A stretch of DNA of 64,000 bases from CAVPJW01 sp963705525. GTDB taxonomy: Bacteria > Acidobacteriota > Vicinamibacteria > Vicinamibacterales > CAVPJW01. Of the stretch, positions 35,139-45,698 are shown one piece after another. A program made the translations under genes and the position numbers. A model generated the notes under the pieces. The model saw only the letters and a list, made by a program, of their open reading frames with translations. It was not told the origin of the DNA and did no database searches. How positions within the stretch are numbered: position 1 is the stretch's first letter; every line of letters starts with the position of its first letter. The DNA lies in assembly GCA_963705525.1 (NCBI GenBank), contig CAVPJW010000006.1, positions 372,001-436,000 on the forward strand, read 5' to 3'.

Positions 35139-36611
35139 TTAGAGTGCGCCCGAAGTCAGCAGAGGAGTGCGGGCCGAGCGCGATACGTGCGGTACCGGCC
35201 GCCCGCCCGTACCGGGATCGCGCGAGGAAGACACGGAACCACCGGTCCGACTCGCCTCGACATCGGTCTGACCCTCGTTCATGTAGTGCTTGTCGTCCAC
35301 GGATCTGACGGCCAGGTTGCACAGGAAGCCGATGACGAGAAGTCCGGCCATGATGAACATCGTGACGTTATAGGCCTGCGCGTGCGCGATACCCTTGTCG
35401 AGCTGATATTGTCGAAGATAGTTGACGAGGACCGGCCCCGCAACGCCAGCCACTGAGAGCGCGGTCAGCACGCGCCCGTGTATGGCGCCCACGTACTCGG
35501 TTCCGAAGAGGTCGGCGATGTAGGCCGGCAGCGTCGCGAACCCCCCGCCGTACATGGTCATGATGACCGCGAAGAAGCCCACGAAGAGGACGACGCTTCC
35601 GGTCTTGCCGGCCCACGGCACGCACGCGTAGAGCAGCGGCCCCAGCGAGAAGAAGAGCGCGTAGGTCATCTTCCGGCCGATCTTGTCCGAGAGCGAAGCC
35701 CAGAAAAAGCGTCCTGTCATGTTGAAGAGACTCAGCAGGCTCACGAAGCCCGCCGCGGCGGCCGCGCCGAACCCGTCGAAGACCTCCTGGATCATGGCGC
35801 TCGCCTGTCCCAGCACGCCGAGCCCTGCGGTGACGTTCAGAAGCAGCATGCTCCAGAGCAGCCAGAACTGGGGTGTGCGAACCGCCTGGTTGATGTGGAC
35901 ATTCCGCGTCGTGACGAGTGTTCCCTGCCGGACGGGCTCGATCCAGCCGCGCGGTTGCCATCCCGGAGCGGGAAGGCGAAAGAGGAACGCGCCGATCAGC
36001 ATCAGCGCGAAGTAGAACGCGCCGAGAACGATCAGCGTCTCGGCTACACCGACCGACGTGGTCGTCGCGAAACGGCTCATGAGCATCTGCGAGACCGGCG
36101 CCGCTATCAGAGCCCCTCCGCCGAATCCCATGATCGCCATCCCGGTGGCCATGCCGCGACGATCGGGAAACCACCTGATGAGTGTCGAAATGGGCGTAGT
36201 GAAGCCCAATCCAAGTCCGCAGCCCCCCAGCACGCCGTAGCCCAGATACAGGAGTGAAATCGCGTGCAGGCGCACGCCGAGCGCCGCGATGAGGAATCCG
36301 CCGCCCCAGCAGCACGCCGCGACAACCCCGCTCTTCCTCGGGCCGACGCGTTCCTGCCACTTTCCGGCGAAGCCAGCAGAGAGACCGAGGAAAACGTAGG
36401 CGAGGGTGAAAATCCAGCCGACGGTCGTCAACTTCCAATCCTCGGGGATCGACTGGGAGACGCCGAGGACACGCGTCAGCGGCAGGTTGAAGACGCTGAA
36501 GGCATAGGCCTGACCCACGCTCAGATTGATGGCGAGCGCGGCCGGGAACATCCACCAGCGATTGAAGCCTGGAGCGGCAGTGATGCGTTCCTTGGTCAGC
36601 AGGCCTGGCAC
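35139..36611 (-). CDS. MFS transporter, OFA (oxalate/formate antiporter) family
   Basis: 490-residue membrane protein with 12 predicted helices. The N-terminal WWMFPAALAINLSVGQAYAFSVFNLPL is characteristic of the OFA family. Loop 2-3 has GKWQERVGPRKSG and loop 8-9 has FWASLSDKIGRKMTYALF, the paired MFS A-motif regions. FGTEYVGAIHGRVLTALS is also conserved in OFA members. The family exchanges small carboxylates such as oxalate and formate; the actual substrate here is unknown. The last ~40 residues are a hydrophilic, Ser/Arg-rich tail. It is divergent from the secreted-protein cluster at 36.8 kb. Confidence 0.9.
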   Translation of the reverse strand: MPGLLTKERITAAPGFNRWWMFPAALAINLSVGQAYAFSVFNLPLTRVLGVSQSIPEDWKLTTVGWIFTLAYVFLGLSAGFAGKWQERVGPRKSGVVAACCWGGGFLIAALGVRLHAISLLYLGYGVLGGCGLGLGFTTPISTLIRWFPDRRGMATGMAIMGFGGGALIAAPVSQMLMSRFATTTSVGVAETLIVLGAFYFALMLIGAFLFRLPAPGWQPRGWIEPVRQGTLVTTRNVHINQAVRTPQFWLLWSMLLLNVTAGLGVLGQASAMIQEVFDGFGAAAAAGFVSLLSLFNMTGRFFWASLSDKIGRKMTYALFFSLGPLLYACVPWAGKTGSVVLFVGFFAVIMTMYGGGFATLPAYIADLFGTEYVGAIHGRVLTALSVAGVAGPVLVNYLRQYQLDKGIAHAQAYNVTMFIMAGLLVIGFLCNLAVRSVDDKHYMNEGQTDVEASRTGGSVSSSRDPGTGGRPVPHVSRSARTPLLTSGAL

Positions 36612-36760
36612 CTGTGGTCTGGCTCCGGGGAGGATTGCTGGGCGATTATAACTCCGGGGTCTTCAGCCAAATTCCCGAAAGCTCCGGTTGTCGTTGACCT
36701 CGCCCTACACCCGACGTAGCATTTTTCGACGTTCCCTCCAAAGAGATCCGAGGCCGGCGA

Positions 36761-39700
36761 ATGCTTCAGTTCCGAGTCTGGTTCACGGGCCTTTCGCCGG
36801 CGGCCCGGAGATCTTCGACTGAATGTCTCGTCACACTGGCCGTTCTCGTGGCGGTCCTGGTCGGCCGCCCAGGACCGGCTCTCGCCCAGTCGTCCGGTGC
36901 ACGAGCGGCAGGCGACAACGCTGACCTCATCATTCCTGGAGGGGTCGCCGCATTATCCAAGATTCTGAATCTCCAGCCGCGCACGGATCGGTATCGCGTC
37001 GTCCTCGACGTCATCCGCGTCTTGTACGACACCTCGTGGGGCACTCGGGGCCAGGGCCTGGATAGGCTGGGCGACTTGTCGGCCTACCTGGCCGGGATCG
37101 AGCGGATCGACCGCAGCCTGAAAGAGCTTGCCGCCATTCCCGGATCCGATGGGGCCGTCCTGGCACCAGGCGACAGCTCGGACCAGGTGCGTCACGCTCT
37201 CGAGTCGATCGGGCTGAAAGTCTGGAGCCGCGACGGGAAACACGTCGTCGAGGCCGATCGCTCGAGCGAGGCGGTTCGGCGTCGCGTTCTGGCTCGCATG
37301 ATCGGCGTGGATGCCGAGCGCGTCGCAGCTGAGCTGAAAGCGGGCAGGCCCGTTTCGCTCTCGATTCCCGTGGACTCGGTTCCGACGCCCATTCCTCTCG
37401 AGACCTGGTCGGGACTTATCCCGGGCAAGCCTCGTTCGGGCGCCGCGCTCTTTGGTGGAATCGTGCTGGATCGGCGCGCCGCCTTGCTCTATTACGGGCT
37501 GACGGCGTGCGATACGCAGACGCGCGCGTTCCTCGTGTCGCATCCGCAGGTTCTGAAAGAGATCTACGACGAGGGGGCCGCGGCGTTTTCCGTGGCGGGC
37601 CGAAGCATTCACATCCGCGACAGCCGTCTCGTTGTGCCTGGTGGCCCGGAGGCGCAGCACGCTGTGGGAGCTGGTAGTCGGCGAGGCTCTTGCCCAGACC
37701 GAATCGTTCGTGCTGGCCGTATTCAAGCGCGACGAAGGGAGACTCGCATATTTTTTCGACACCATCGCTCACCTGGACGAACCGCATCTGAGTTTCGCCC
37801 TCGGCAACCGAATCGCCGACGCCTCAACTCGTCGGCAGCGCTTCCTCGACCTGTACAGGGTGTTCGTGCTTGCAGATCCGGCCTGGAGGATCGCCGATCG
37901 CCCGTTCGCGCGCAACGCCAACGACGCGGCGATGGTGCTTGGCCAGGTCAATCTGGAATCGGGTCAACTGGTTGGCCCGCGCGACCAGCGGTTCTGGGCT
38001 GAAGCGCTGAAGGGACACGCTTCCATGGATAGCGGAAGTCGTGCCGATCCGCGTCCGGGCGATCCCGTTGATGCCGCATGGTTGCTCGAGCGGATCGTCT
38101 CCGAAACTCCTCAAAAGAGGGCCGATCGCCTCGCGGCATTTCTATTCGGTCAACGCGTGTTCGGAGGTGTCGGTCCGGCGGAGATTGCAGATGCGGCCGC
38201 GGCGATTCAGGGGTTTTCGGAGTACCCCAGCCTCGCCCTGACGATGGAGCGTGCAGGTATCACGAGTCCGGCGGCGTATCGCGCGATGATGTCGCAGGCG
38301 GTGAGGCTGGCCAGCATCGGCGATCACGATAGGGGCCTGGTGGCGCTGGCGCAGTTTCAATCGGCGCTGGCTCTCGTCGAACGTGCCCGCTTCGCTCGGG
38401 CGCTGACAATTGAGACCGCATCGACGCTGGTAACGGAGATCGCCGCTCAGTCTATTGCGGATGGCGAGTATCAGGGCCGGATCGCACATTGGTTGAACGA
38501 TCGGCTGCTTCCTGCCCTTGCTCAGACTGAGGCGTCTGATGAAGGGAACCAGCAGGAACGACTGCTCGATGGACTGGCTGGTCAAAGCCTCTCGCACTCA
38601 CAGCCGATCGATTGGGAAGGGGTTGCTTATCGGCTCGACGCGGCGATGGCGAGCCGCGAGAGAATGCGAGACCTCGTCGATCGGTCCGCGGCGAACCGCT
38701 TCGATGTCGCCCTCCATCTCTCGACAGTACTTCAGGGCCTGTCTCATGATTCACATCAGACCGCGCCGCTCCGCGAGTTGACCGGCGAGCTGACCGCTGC
38801 CGCAGAGGCGTTGCAGGGTCTCCGTGCCGTGGGAAACGCTCGCATCGGATCGGTGCCGGCCGAGATCATTCGTGAGGCGATCAAAGCGCTCGCCCGGCTC
38901 GAGTCGCTCGATTCAAGCCAGGCCGGTGAGGTCCTGAATCGCCTGCAGTGGGCCGCCGATATCGCTCTGGCGGACGCGCTGGTCAGGACCGTCTATCTCG
39001 CGGCCCTCGGGAGTCTCGGGGCGACGGACGAGAGCCTTGTCGATTTGGCGGACATGCACGATTTCGGATTTGCCCTGGAAAGCAAGGAGCGACTCGAGCA
39101 GGAATGGAGAATGCCACAAACCGCAGGAGGCGAGGGCGTGCCGCTTCACCTCGAAGGGGCCGTGCTCGGGCTGGACCTGGCGCTGGCCCGTTTCAGCCCC
39201 CGTCGTCTGTCAGAAGAACCCCCTCTTCATCCTCCTGCGCTCAGCAGCAACCTGCAGACGGCGTTCATCCGGAATGCCACGCTCATGAATCCGTTCGACC
39301 TCGCCGACGACGATCGCGACCTGCTTGCCGGCGCGATTGAACGTGGTCGAACGCGAGTGAAGGCGGCCGGTCACGACCTTGCCGCTCTTGACAGTCTCGC
39401 CGACGAGATCGCACTGAGCGAGTGGAGGCGGCAGCAATTGCCATGGATCGTCAGCCGTGAACCCGAACGACTTGAGAGTGCGTTCTCGCGATTGGACCTG
39501 TTCTGGCTTGGCCGGCCTGAGATCGGACGAGCGAAGAACATCGACGCCTGGGGGACGGCCGAAATAGGAGGCTGCCTCTGCGTACGGCTGCCCCGACCGG
39601 AACCGTGGGAGGACTTTGGCGGCCGGCCCATGAGTGGCCAGATGGCGTCGCGCGTGCCCGACTTGACATTTCGTGTGGCTGAGGCCCTCGCTGCCCACAA

Positions 39701-39905
39701 ACTCCCCGGGTTTCTCGCGCGCGACATTCTGGCCGTCGCGACGACGGACTTGATTGAGGGCGTCCAGCCCGCGTATGACGATGACTGGGCCTCGCTGGTC
39801 GAGTATGTTGGAGGCTTGTCGGACGAGCGGATGGAAGACTACATTTCATCGGTGGCGGCACAGGGACCCCTCGTGCCCGTCACTGACGGCAGCCACAAGA
39901 ATTGA
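36761..39905 (+). CDS. large exported protein of unknown function, frame-disrupted
   Basis: About 1,047 residues if one base is removed near 37650. A signal peptide is likely (SVTLAVLVAVLVG region, then ALAQSSGA at about residue 45). No recognisable catalytic motif is seen; the sequence is mostly long Ala/Leu/Arg-rich helices, suggesting a helical scaffold. The first frame makes sense to VVPGGPEA and then degrades until 38002. The other frame is open from 37632 and picks up at STLWELVVGEALAQTESF, continuing to 39905. Both sides are well formed, so this is one gene with a single-base indel, either an assembly error or a recent mutation. It is first in a run with the VWA gene, which follows 3 bp later. 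Confidence 0.65.
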
Positions 39906-39908
39906 GAC

Positions 39909-41057
39909 ATGGGCGCAGCCATCTGGGCCAGATCGATCGTTGTCGTCGGGCTTGCCCTGGGTGCGCGGCAGGCGCGCGCGCCCGAGATCACGATCGTTGC
40001 GCCCGAGGAGGGCGCGTACGTCAGCGGCACGATCGCGCTGCGCGCCAGCGTCGACCCTCCGAAAGGCGTCTCCGCCGTCGAGTTCTATGCCGACGGCACG
40101 CTTACGTGCACGGTCGATCGCGCTCCTTTCGAGTGCCTGTGGGACGCCGGCCCGAACGTGCGGGAGCATCACATTCGGGCGGTGGCGAGACTGGCCGATG
40201 GGAGCCGGGTCGTGCGGAACGTCCGGACCAGGACGGCCAGATTCGACGACAGCGCGGACGTTGAAGCCGTCCTCGTGACGGCGGTGGTGAGCGACGGTGA
40301 TCGCTTCGTCAAGGGTCTTGCCGAAAATCAGTTCCGCGTCTTCGAAGACGAAAGGGTTCAGAAGCTGACACACTTTGCGGCAGAGAACATTCCGTTGGAG
40401 CTCGTGGTCGCCGTGGACATCAGCTCGAGCATGCGGCCCGTGCTCCCGCAGGTCAAGCTGGCCGTGACTGACTTTCTGGCAACAATGCGGCCAGAGGATC
40501 GTGTGACGCTCGTGGCGTTCAACGACAACATCTTCACGCTGGCCCGGAAGGAAACCGAGCAGGCTAGACGTCAACGTGCGCTCGATCGACTGAACGCCTG
40601 GGGCGGAACTGCCTTGTACGATGTCATCGTCAAGAGCCTCGGAATGCTGGAGCGCCAGCAGGGCCGGCGCGCGATAGTCCTGTTCACTGACGGGAACGAC
40701 CGTTCGAGCCGGACGACGCTCGAGCAGGTGCAGCGGGCGGTGGAATCGAGTGATGCATCACTCTATATGATCGTCCAGGCACGGAGCGCCGAGGTCGTGC
40801 AGTCGAAGCAGATCGTCCAGCAATTGACGGACATCAGCGGAGGACATGCATTCTTCTCGAACAAGGTGGAGCAATTGAAAGACGACTTTCACAAGATTAC
40901 GGACGAGCTGTCGAACCAGTATCTCCTGGCATATGTGTCGAGCGATCCAAATCGAGACGACCGCTGGCGAAAGATTCGGGTGGAATTGACCGGAGGGCGC
41001 TACAAGGTGCGGGCTCGGCGAGGTTACCGGGCAACAGCACGGGCGGTGTCCCCCTGA
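39909..41057 (+). CDS. exported VWFA-domain protein with N-terminal Ig-like domain (acidobacterial VWFA type)
   Basis: 382-residue secreted protein. After a short signal sequence (IVVVGLALGARQARA) comes an Ig-like domain (about residues 25-110: ITIVAPEEGAYVSG ... VEFYADGT), then a von Willebrand factor A domain. The MIDAS metal site is intact: DISSS (Asp170, Ser172, Ser174), GGTALYD (Thr) and FTDGNDRSS (Asp). This layout matches the VWFA-related proteins frequent in Acidobacteria. It likely mediates protein-protein or matrix binding; no enzyme activity is implied. It follows the large unknown gene by 3 bp and precedes the two TPR paralogues, so the four are probably one transcript. Confidence 0.87.
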   Translation: MGAAIWARSIVVVGLALGARQARAPEITIVAPEEGAYVSGTIALRASVDPPKGVSAVEFYADGTLTCTVDRAPFECLWDAGPNVREHHIRAVARLADGSRVVRNVRTRTARFDDSADVEAVLVTAVVSDGDRFVKGLAENQFRVFEDERVQKLTHFAAENIPLELVVAVDISSSMRPVLPQVKLAVTDFLATMRPEDRVTLVAFNDNIFTLARKETEQARRQRALDRLNAWGGTALYDVIVKSLGMLERQQGRRAIVLFTDGNDRSSRTTLEQVQRAVESSDASLYMIVQARSAEVVQSKQIVQQLTDISGGHAFFSNKVEQLKDDFHKITDELSNQYLLAYVSSDPNRDDRWRKIRVELTGGRYKVRARRGYRATARAVSP

Positions 41058-41083
41058 AGGTCGTGAGAGGGCAAGGTGGTGCG

Positions 41084-43165
41084 GTGAACATTCCGACTGT
41101 TACGTGGATGACGTGCGCGGCCGTTCTTGGCGTTTCACTCGGTGCGAACGGTCAGACTGCTCCGGACACCCAACCGCGCCGCCTGGACGAGCGGCAGCGG
41201 GTCGAGCTGATGTCGTTGATCAAACAGGTGGACGAAACCGAGGCTGGTCGAGCACCCGAGGCGAAGCCGCTGACCGGTCTCTCGACCTTCGTGTTGAAGG
41301 GCAGCGGACCGATCAACTACTTGCCGCTGATCATGAAGGTCAACTCGCCCTTCGGACAGGATCAGGTGGCCTTCTACCTGCGCGTTGCAACGCGGGCTCC
41401 CGACGGTTCGTCGCCCAGAGAAGAGTCGGGCCTTGCAGACTGGCTCGTGAAAGAGGCTGCCACCGGCAGCCCTCGTCCTCCGGCGATTGGCGGGTTCATT
41501 GCCGTCAATCCTGAAGAGATGCCGGTCGGCGGCGGGCAGATGAACTCACCGAGCCCACAGGGCGCGCAGATTCAAGGCAGCTTTGCCGCGCTGCAGATGA
41601 TGGAAAAAGAGTATGAGCGCCAGCGCGACGAAAAGGCCCGATCGGCCGAGCAAGCCGAGAAGAACCAAGACACTGAAACGCTGGTCTTTCCATTCGAAGA
41701 CTTCGACTTTCTCAGCCTGAATGCGAGCGCGTCCGATGGTCAGCAGTTGACGAGGGGAGTGGCGCTGCCGGCGGGAAGCTACGACCTCTACGTTGCGCTC
41801 CTGCCGCACAGCGGCGACAAGCCTAAGACCGCCACGCAGCCGATCGTGTATCGCGAGACCCTCGATGTGGCGGAGCCGCCGAAGGGTCTGGCGATGAGCA
41901 GCGTGATTGTCGCCGATCGACTGGCCGACCTCTCGATGCCGTACCTGCCGGAGGAGCAATCGGCGCATCCCTTTGCGCTCGGATGGACCGAGGCCGTCCC
42001 CGCCATGGATGCGACATTCAGTGACGCGGACAACATGGGCGTTGTCTTTCAGGTGCTGAATCCGTCGCCCGATGAGAGTCGAAAGCCGGACGTCACCATC
42101 GAGTACAGTTTCTTCAGACGTCTCGAGAAGGGCGAGCATCTCGAGGCGTCACCCCGCCGCGACTACAACCGGACGACTCTCCCTGCCGAGTTCGATCTGG
42201 CCAAGGGCCACCAGCTCCTCGTGGCACAGCCGGTTCCGCTCAAGAACTTTCCACCAGGCGACTACCGCCTCGAGATCAAGGCCACCGACCGCAAGTTGGC
42301 CAAAGCCGCCAGCGCAAACGTCAACTTCAGCATTCTGGCGTCGCCGCAATCCGTCTGGGTTGAGCAGACAATCTCGGCGATGCTTGCGCCGCCGTTTCAA
42401 CGAAGCGACGTCTTGAGCCTGGATCTCGTCGGCGCCGCGCTGGATCGCCTGAACGAAGTGAAGCCGACGTCCGACCAGCGGACGTCCGCACTCGTCGCAG
42501 CCGCTCGCGCCGGAAACTTTGCGGCGGTTCTGGAAGGAGTCTCGGCTGCCGGCGGCGACCCGACGACGACGGCGTTTCTTCGCGGTCTTGCGCTCCTGGG
42601 GCTGAACGGCAATCTCGATGCCGCAGCCGGACAGTTTCGCGATGCGGTTCGCTCGTCATCGGATTTTCTGGCGGCGTCGGTGTACCTTGGCGCATGCTAC
42701 GCCGCCGCTGGACGCGATCAGGACGCGATCGGCGCGTGGCAGGTTGCGCTGTCCGACGACTATGCCACTCCGGTTCTGCATCTGCTCATGGCCGACGCGT
42801 TTCTCAGGTTGAAGGACGTTCCCGCTGCGCTCGACACGTTGAAAGAGGCGACGGAGCTGTGGCCCGATGACGGCCGAGCGCGTACCAAGACAGCGGCTGC
42901 ACACATGCTCGCCCACGACGACAAGCAGGCGTTCAGCGAGCTCGAGGAAGTCCTTGGCGATCACCCTGACGACACGGACGCGCTGTTTCTCGCCATCTAC
43001 CTTCTCAATCGAGCGAGCCCCTCGGGGCCGCCTTCGGCGGGGGCCCGCGCGCCAGCCGGACTGCTGACGCGGTACAGTCGAGCGTACGTCGAGGCGCATG
43101 GTCCACATGCGGCCGTCGTCGAGCAGTGGATGAACGCGCCGCCATCGGCCGAACGCAGGCACTGA
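41084..43165 (+). CDS. exported TPR protein of VWFA-linked type, paralogue 1
   Basis: 693-residue protein with a signal peptide (MNIPTVTWMTCAAVLGVSLGANGQ). Residues about 40-400 are beta-rich, with a charged linker near residue 185 and recognisable strings VFPFEDFDF, SAHPFALGWTEAVPA and DYNRTTLPAEFD, all shared with the next gene. The C-terminal ~270 residues are TPR helices (AAASVYLGACYAAAGRDQDAIGAW-like repeats). No enzymatic motif is seen. GTG 41084 is preferred because AAGGTGG lies just upstream; an earlier in-frame GTG at 41063 has poor spacing. It sits 26 bp after the VWA gene. Confidence 0.75.
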   Translation: MNIPTVTWMTCAAVLGVSLGANGQTAPDTQPRRLDERQRVELMSLIKQVDETEAGRAPEAKPLTGLSTFVLKGSGPINYLPLIMKVNSPFGQDQVAFYLRVATRAPDGSSPREESGLADWLVKEAATGSPRPPAIGGFIAVNPEEMPVGGGQMNSPSPQGAQIQGSFAALQMMEKEYERQRDEKARSAEQAEKNQDTETLVFPFEDFDFLSLNASASDGQQLTRGVALPAGSYDLYVALLPHSGDKPKTATQPIVYRETLDVAEPPKGLAMSSVIVADRLADLSMPYLPEEQSAHPFALGWTEAVPAMDATFSDADNMGVVFQVLNPSPDESRKPDVTIEYSFFRRLEKGEHLEASPRRDYNRTTLPAEFDLAKGHQLLVAQPVPLKNFPPGDYRLEIKATDRKLAKAASANVNFSILASPQSVWVEQTISAMLAPPFQRSDVLSLDLVGAALDRLNEVKPTSDQRTSALVAAARAGNFAAVLEGVSAAGGDPTTTAFLRGLALLGLNGNLDAAAGQFRDAVRSSSDFLAASVYLGACYAAAGRDQDAIGAWQVALSDDYATPVLHLLMADAFLRLKDVPAALDTLKEATELWPDDGRARTKTAAAHMLAHDDKQAFSELEEVLGDHPDDTDALFLAIYLLNRASPSGPPSAGARAPAGLLTRYSRAYVEAHGPHAAVVEQWMNAPPSAERRH

Positions 43166-43175
43166 AGGGGCCGAG

Positions 43176-45304
43176 ATGAAAGCTCGAACGAGAGCCGGGA
43201 TCGCGTTGGGACTGGCGGTGGCGCTCATCGCCATCGCGCCGCTTGCGGCCCGTGACGACAAGCCTCAGAAGACGAAGGACAAGAAACTGAGCGATTCAGA
43301 ACGGCGCGAGATACTCGACCTGATCCGGCTGGTCGATCGCGCCAGCCTCGGCGAAACAGCGGCGGCCGAGGCTCCGCCCTGGGCGCGCTACACATTCAAG
43401 GCGACCGAGGGCATAGGCTACGTCCCGTTGAGGATGGGGTTTGCCACCGAGCCGGATGCCTTCAAGTCTGCCGCGATCTACCTTCGCGTCGTGTCGCGGC
43501 GCGCGGACGGATCCCGTGCCGCCGAACGCTCGGGGCTCGAACAGTGGCTGAACCAGGACTCCCTGAGAGGCATTCCCAGACCCGTGCGGGGATTTATCTA
43601 CGTCAATCCCGATGAGATGCCAATGGGCGGGCCGACCGCCGGATCACGCCGCCCCGTGATCAATTCCGCGCAGGGCAGCTCGACCACGCTGGGATTGATG
43701 GTCAAAGAGAACCAGGAGAGCAAGGGTTCGGGCGGCGACAAGGCGACAAAAAAGACGAGCGGCATGCCAAACGCGACGAGACAAACGACGAAGAGGATGC
43801 GTTCTTGTTCCCGTTCGAGGACTTTGATTTCGTCGATTTCACGGCGAACACCGACCTCGGTCAGAGCGGCGCGCGCCACATCGATCGGGCGGTGGCGATT
43901 CCGTCGGGGTCCTACGACGTGTACCTGGCGGTGCGGGAACGCCCCGGTCACGGCAAGAACCTGCCGGCTCCGCGGGCGACGGTCTACCGCCAGCCCATAG
44001 ATGTTCCCGATCTGTCCGCCGGGTTCTCGCTGAGCAGCGTGATCGTCACAGACCATCTAGGTACGCTCTCGGTGCCGTACGCGCCCGAGCAGCAGTCTGC
44101 TCATCCGTTCGCGTTGGGATGGACCGAGGCGATGCCGGCGTCCGACAACCGGTTCAGCGACACCGAAGAATTGGGGATTGTGTTCCAGGTCCTGAACGCC
44201 ACACCAGATCCGCGAAGGAAGCCGGACGTCACCGTCGAATACACCTTCTACCGGCGTTCGTCGACCGGCGAAGCCCGCCTGACGTCTGCCCGACAGGACT
44301 ACAACCGGACGACGTTGCCGCCGGAGTTCGACTCGATCGCGGGTCATCAGCTGCTGGCGGCGCAGGCCGTGCCGCTCAAGGCGTTTCCGCCCGGCGACTA
44401 TCGCCTGGAGCTGAACGTCACCGATCGGCGCGCGTCGAAGAAGGTCAGGGCCGACGTCGCATTCACGGTCGTGGCGTCTCCCGGCTCCCTGTGGGTCAGC
44501 CGTACGGTTCAAGCGCTCCTGACGCCTGCGTTCCGGAGCGATGAAGGGCTCCGTCCGGAGATGGTCGGTGACGCGCTCGACGCGCTGGAATCCTACCAGG
44601 CGAAATCGGCGCCAATCGAGGGACTGGCCGCGGTCGTTGCGGTCGCCCGCGATGGCCAGTTCGCCAGTCTCCTCACCCGGCTCCCGGCTCTCAACGGGCA
44701 CGAGCCGACCGCCGCGTTTCTACGAGGCCTGGCCCTTCTCGGGCTCAACGGAGGATTCGAACCGGCAGCGCTCCAGTTTCGATCGGCAGTCGCCAGGGCC
44801 CAGGATTTCCAGCCGGCGGCGCTCTATCTGGGCATCGCCGAGGCCGCGCAGGGGCGCGACCGGGAAGCGATCGACGCGTGGACGCCGGGCCTGCGCGTGC
44901 AAGGCAACGGCAATCCAGCGCTGATTCGCCTGATGGCGGAGGCCCATCTCCGATTGAACGAAACCTCCGAGGCGGTTGCGCTCCTTCAGAAGGGGAGCGC
45001 CGAGTGGCCGGACGATGCCCTCATCGCGAAGCGACTGGCCGCCTCACACATCCTCGCGCGTGATTACCCGGCGGCGTTCACCGAACTCGAGCACTACCTC
45101 GCGCGACATGGCGATGACGTCGATGCGCTGTTTCTCGCACTGCATCTCCTGCATCAGACGCGCATCGGTGGTCCGGACCTTGGCGGGGCAGTACGGGCGA
45201 GCGAAAAGATGGCCGCGTATGCCCACGCGTATGCCATGGCAAACGGGCCTCACCAGGTGGTTGTGGCGCAGTGGTTGAGCGAGCTCGAAACAGGCGCGCC
45301 CTAG
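43176..45304 (+). CDS. exported TPR protein, paralogue 2, requiring a -1 frame change
   Basis: 709 residues if the frame changes by -1 at 43748-43754. The first frame (43176-44000) gives a signal peptide (IALGLAVALIAIAPLAA) and the same beta domain as paralogue 1, then loses similarity after GGDKATKK. The second frame continues with DERHAKRDETNDEED and FLFPFEDFDFVDF, matching the charged linker and VFPFEDFDF string of paralogue 1, then SAHPFALGWTEAMPA, DYNRTTLPPEFD and C-terminal TPRs to 45304. The change falls exactly on the in-frame heptamer A_AAA_AAG, known from dnaX-type programmed frameshifting. A missing A in the A6 run would look identical. The final length matches paralogue 1 (693). 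Confidence 0.72.
43748..43754 (+). other. candidate -1 ribosomal frameshift site (A_AAA_AAG)
   Basis: Heptamer A AAA AAG lies in phase with the upstream reading frame (codons ACA AAA AAG at 43746-43754). A -1 slip here continues as GAC GAG CGG, the frame that holds the rest of the protein. No strong downstream stem-loop or upstream Shine-Dalgarno stimulator was recognised by eye. Confidence 0.45.
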
Positions 45305-45307
45305 CGA

Positions 45308-45694
45308 TCACACGGCCGCGAGATAGTGCGTGATCTCGAGCAGATTGCCGTCCGGATCGTGGAAATAGATCGACCGGGCGGATACGTGGTCGACGGGGCC
45401 ACGAAATGTGATCCGAAGGGTTGCGAGGTGCTGCTGAGCGGCCTCGAAACCGGCCCCGTCGGTCTGCCAGGCCACGCGGTGCCATCGGCAGAGCGGCAAC
45501 CATCCCTCTGAGGCCGGCGACGCCGCCGCCTTGAACAGGGCCAGCTTGGTGCCGCCTGCCCCGATCATCACCGGCTCGGGATCCCACCGGTAAATCTCCT
45601 TCAGGCCGAGCACCTGTTCGTACCAGGAACAGGCGGACTCGATGTCCCGGACATAGACCTCGACATGATCAAGGCGATCCACTGTGAATGTCAT
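45308..45694 (-). CDS. VOC-family (glyoxalase/bleomycin resistance/dioxygenase-like) protein
   Basis: 128-residue single vicinal-oxygen-chelate domain. The N-terminal VDRLDHVEVYVRDIESACSWY supplies the first metal His and the paired beta-alpha-beta motif; HRVAWQTDG gives the middle His and DPDGNLLEITH the C-terminal glutamate ligand. Such domains bind a divalent metal and act as lyases, dioxygenases or binding proteins; the reaction cannot be named. It is convergent with the TPR paralogue, separated by 3 bp, and lies just downstream of the DUF5916 gene (4 bp gap) on the same strand. Confidence 0.87.
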   Translation of the reverse strand: MTFTVDRLDHVEVYVRDIESACSWYEQVLGLKEIYRWDPEPVMIGAGGTKLALFKAAASPASEGWLPLCRWHRVAWQTDGAGFEAAQQHLATLRITFRGPVDHVSARSIYFHDPDGNLLEITHYLAAV

Positions 45695-45698
45695 CGCG

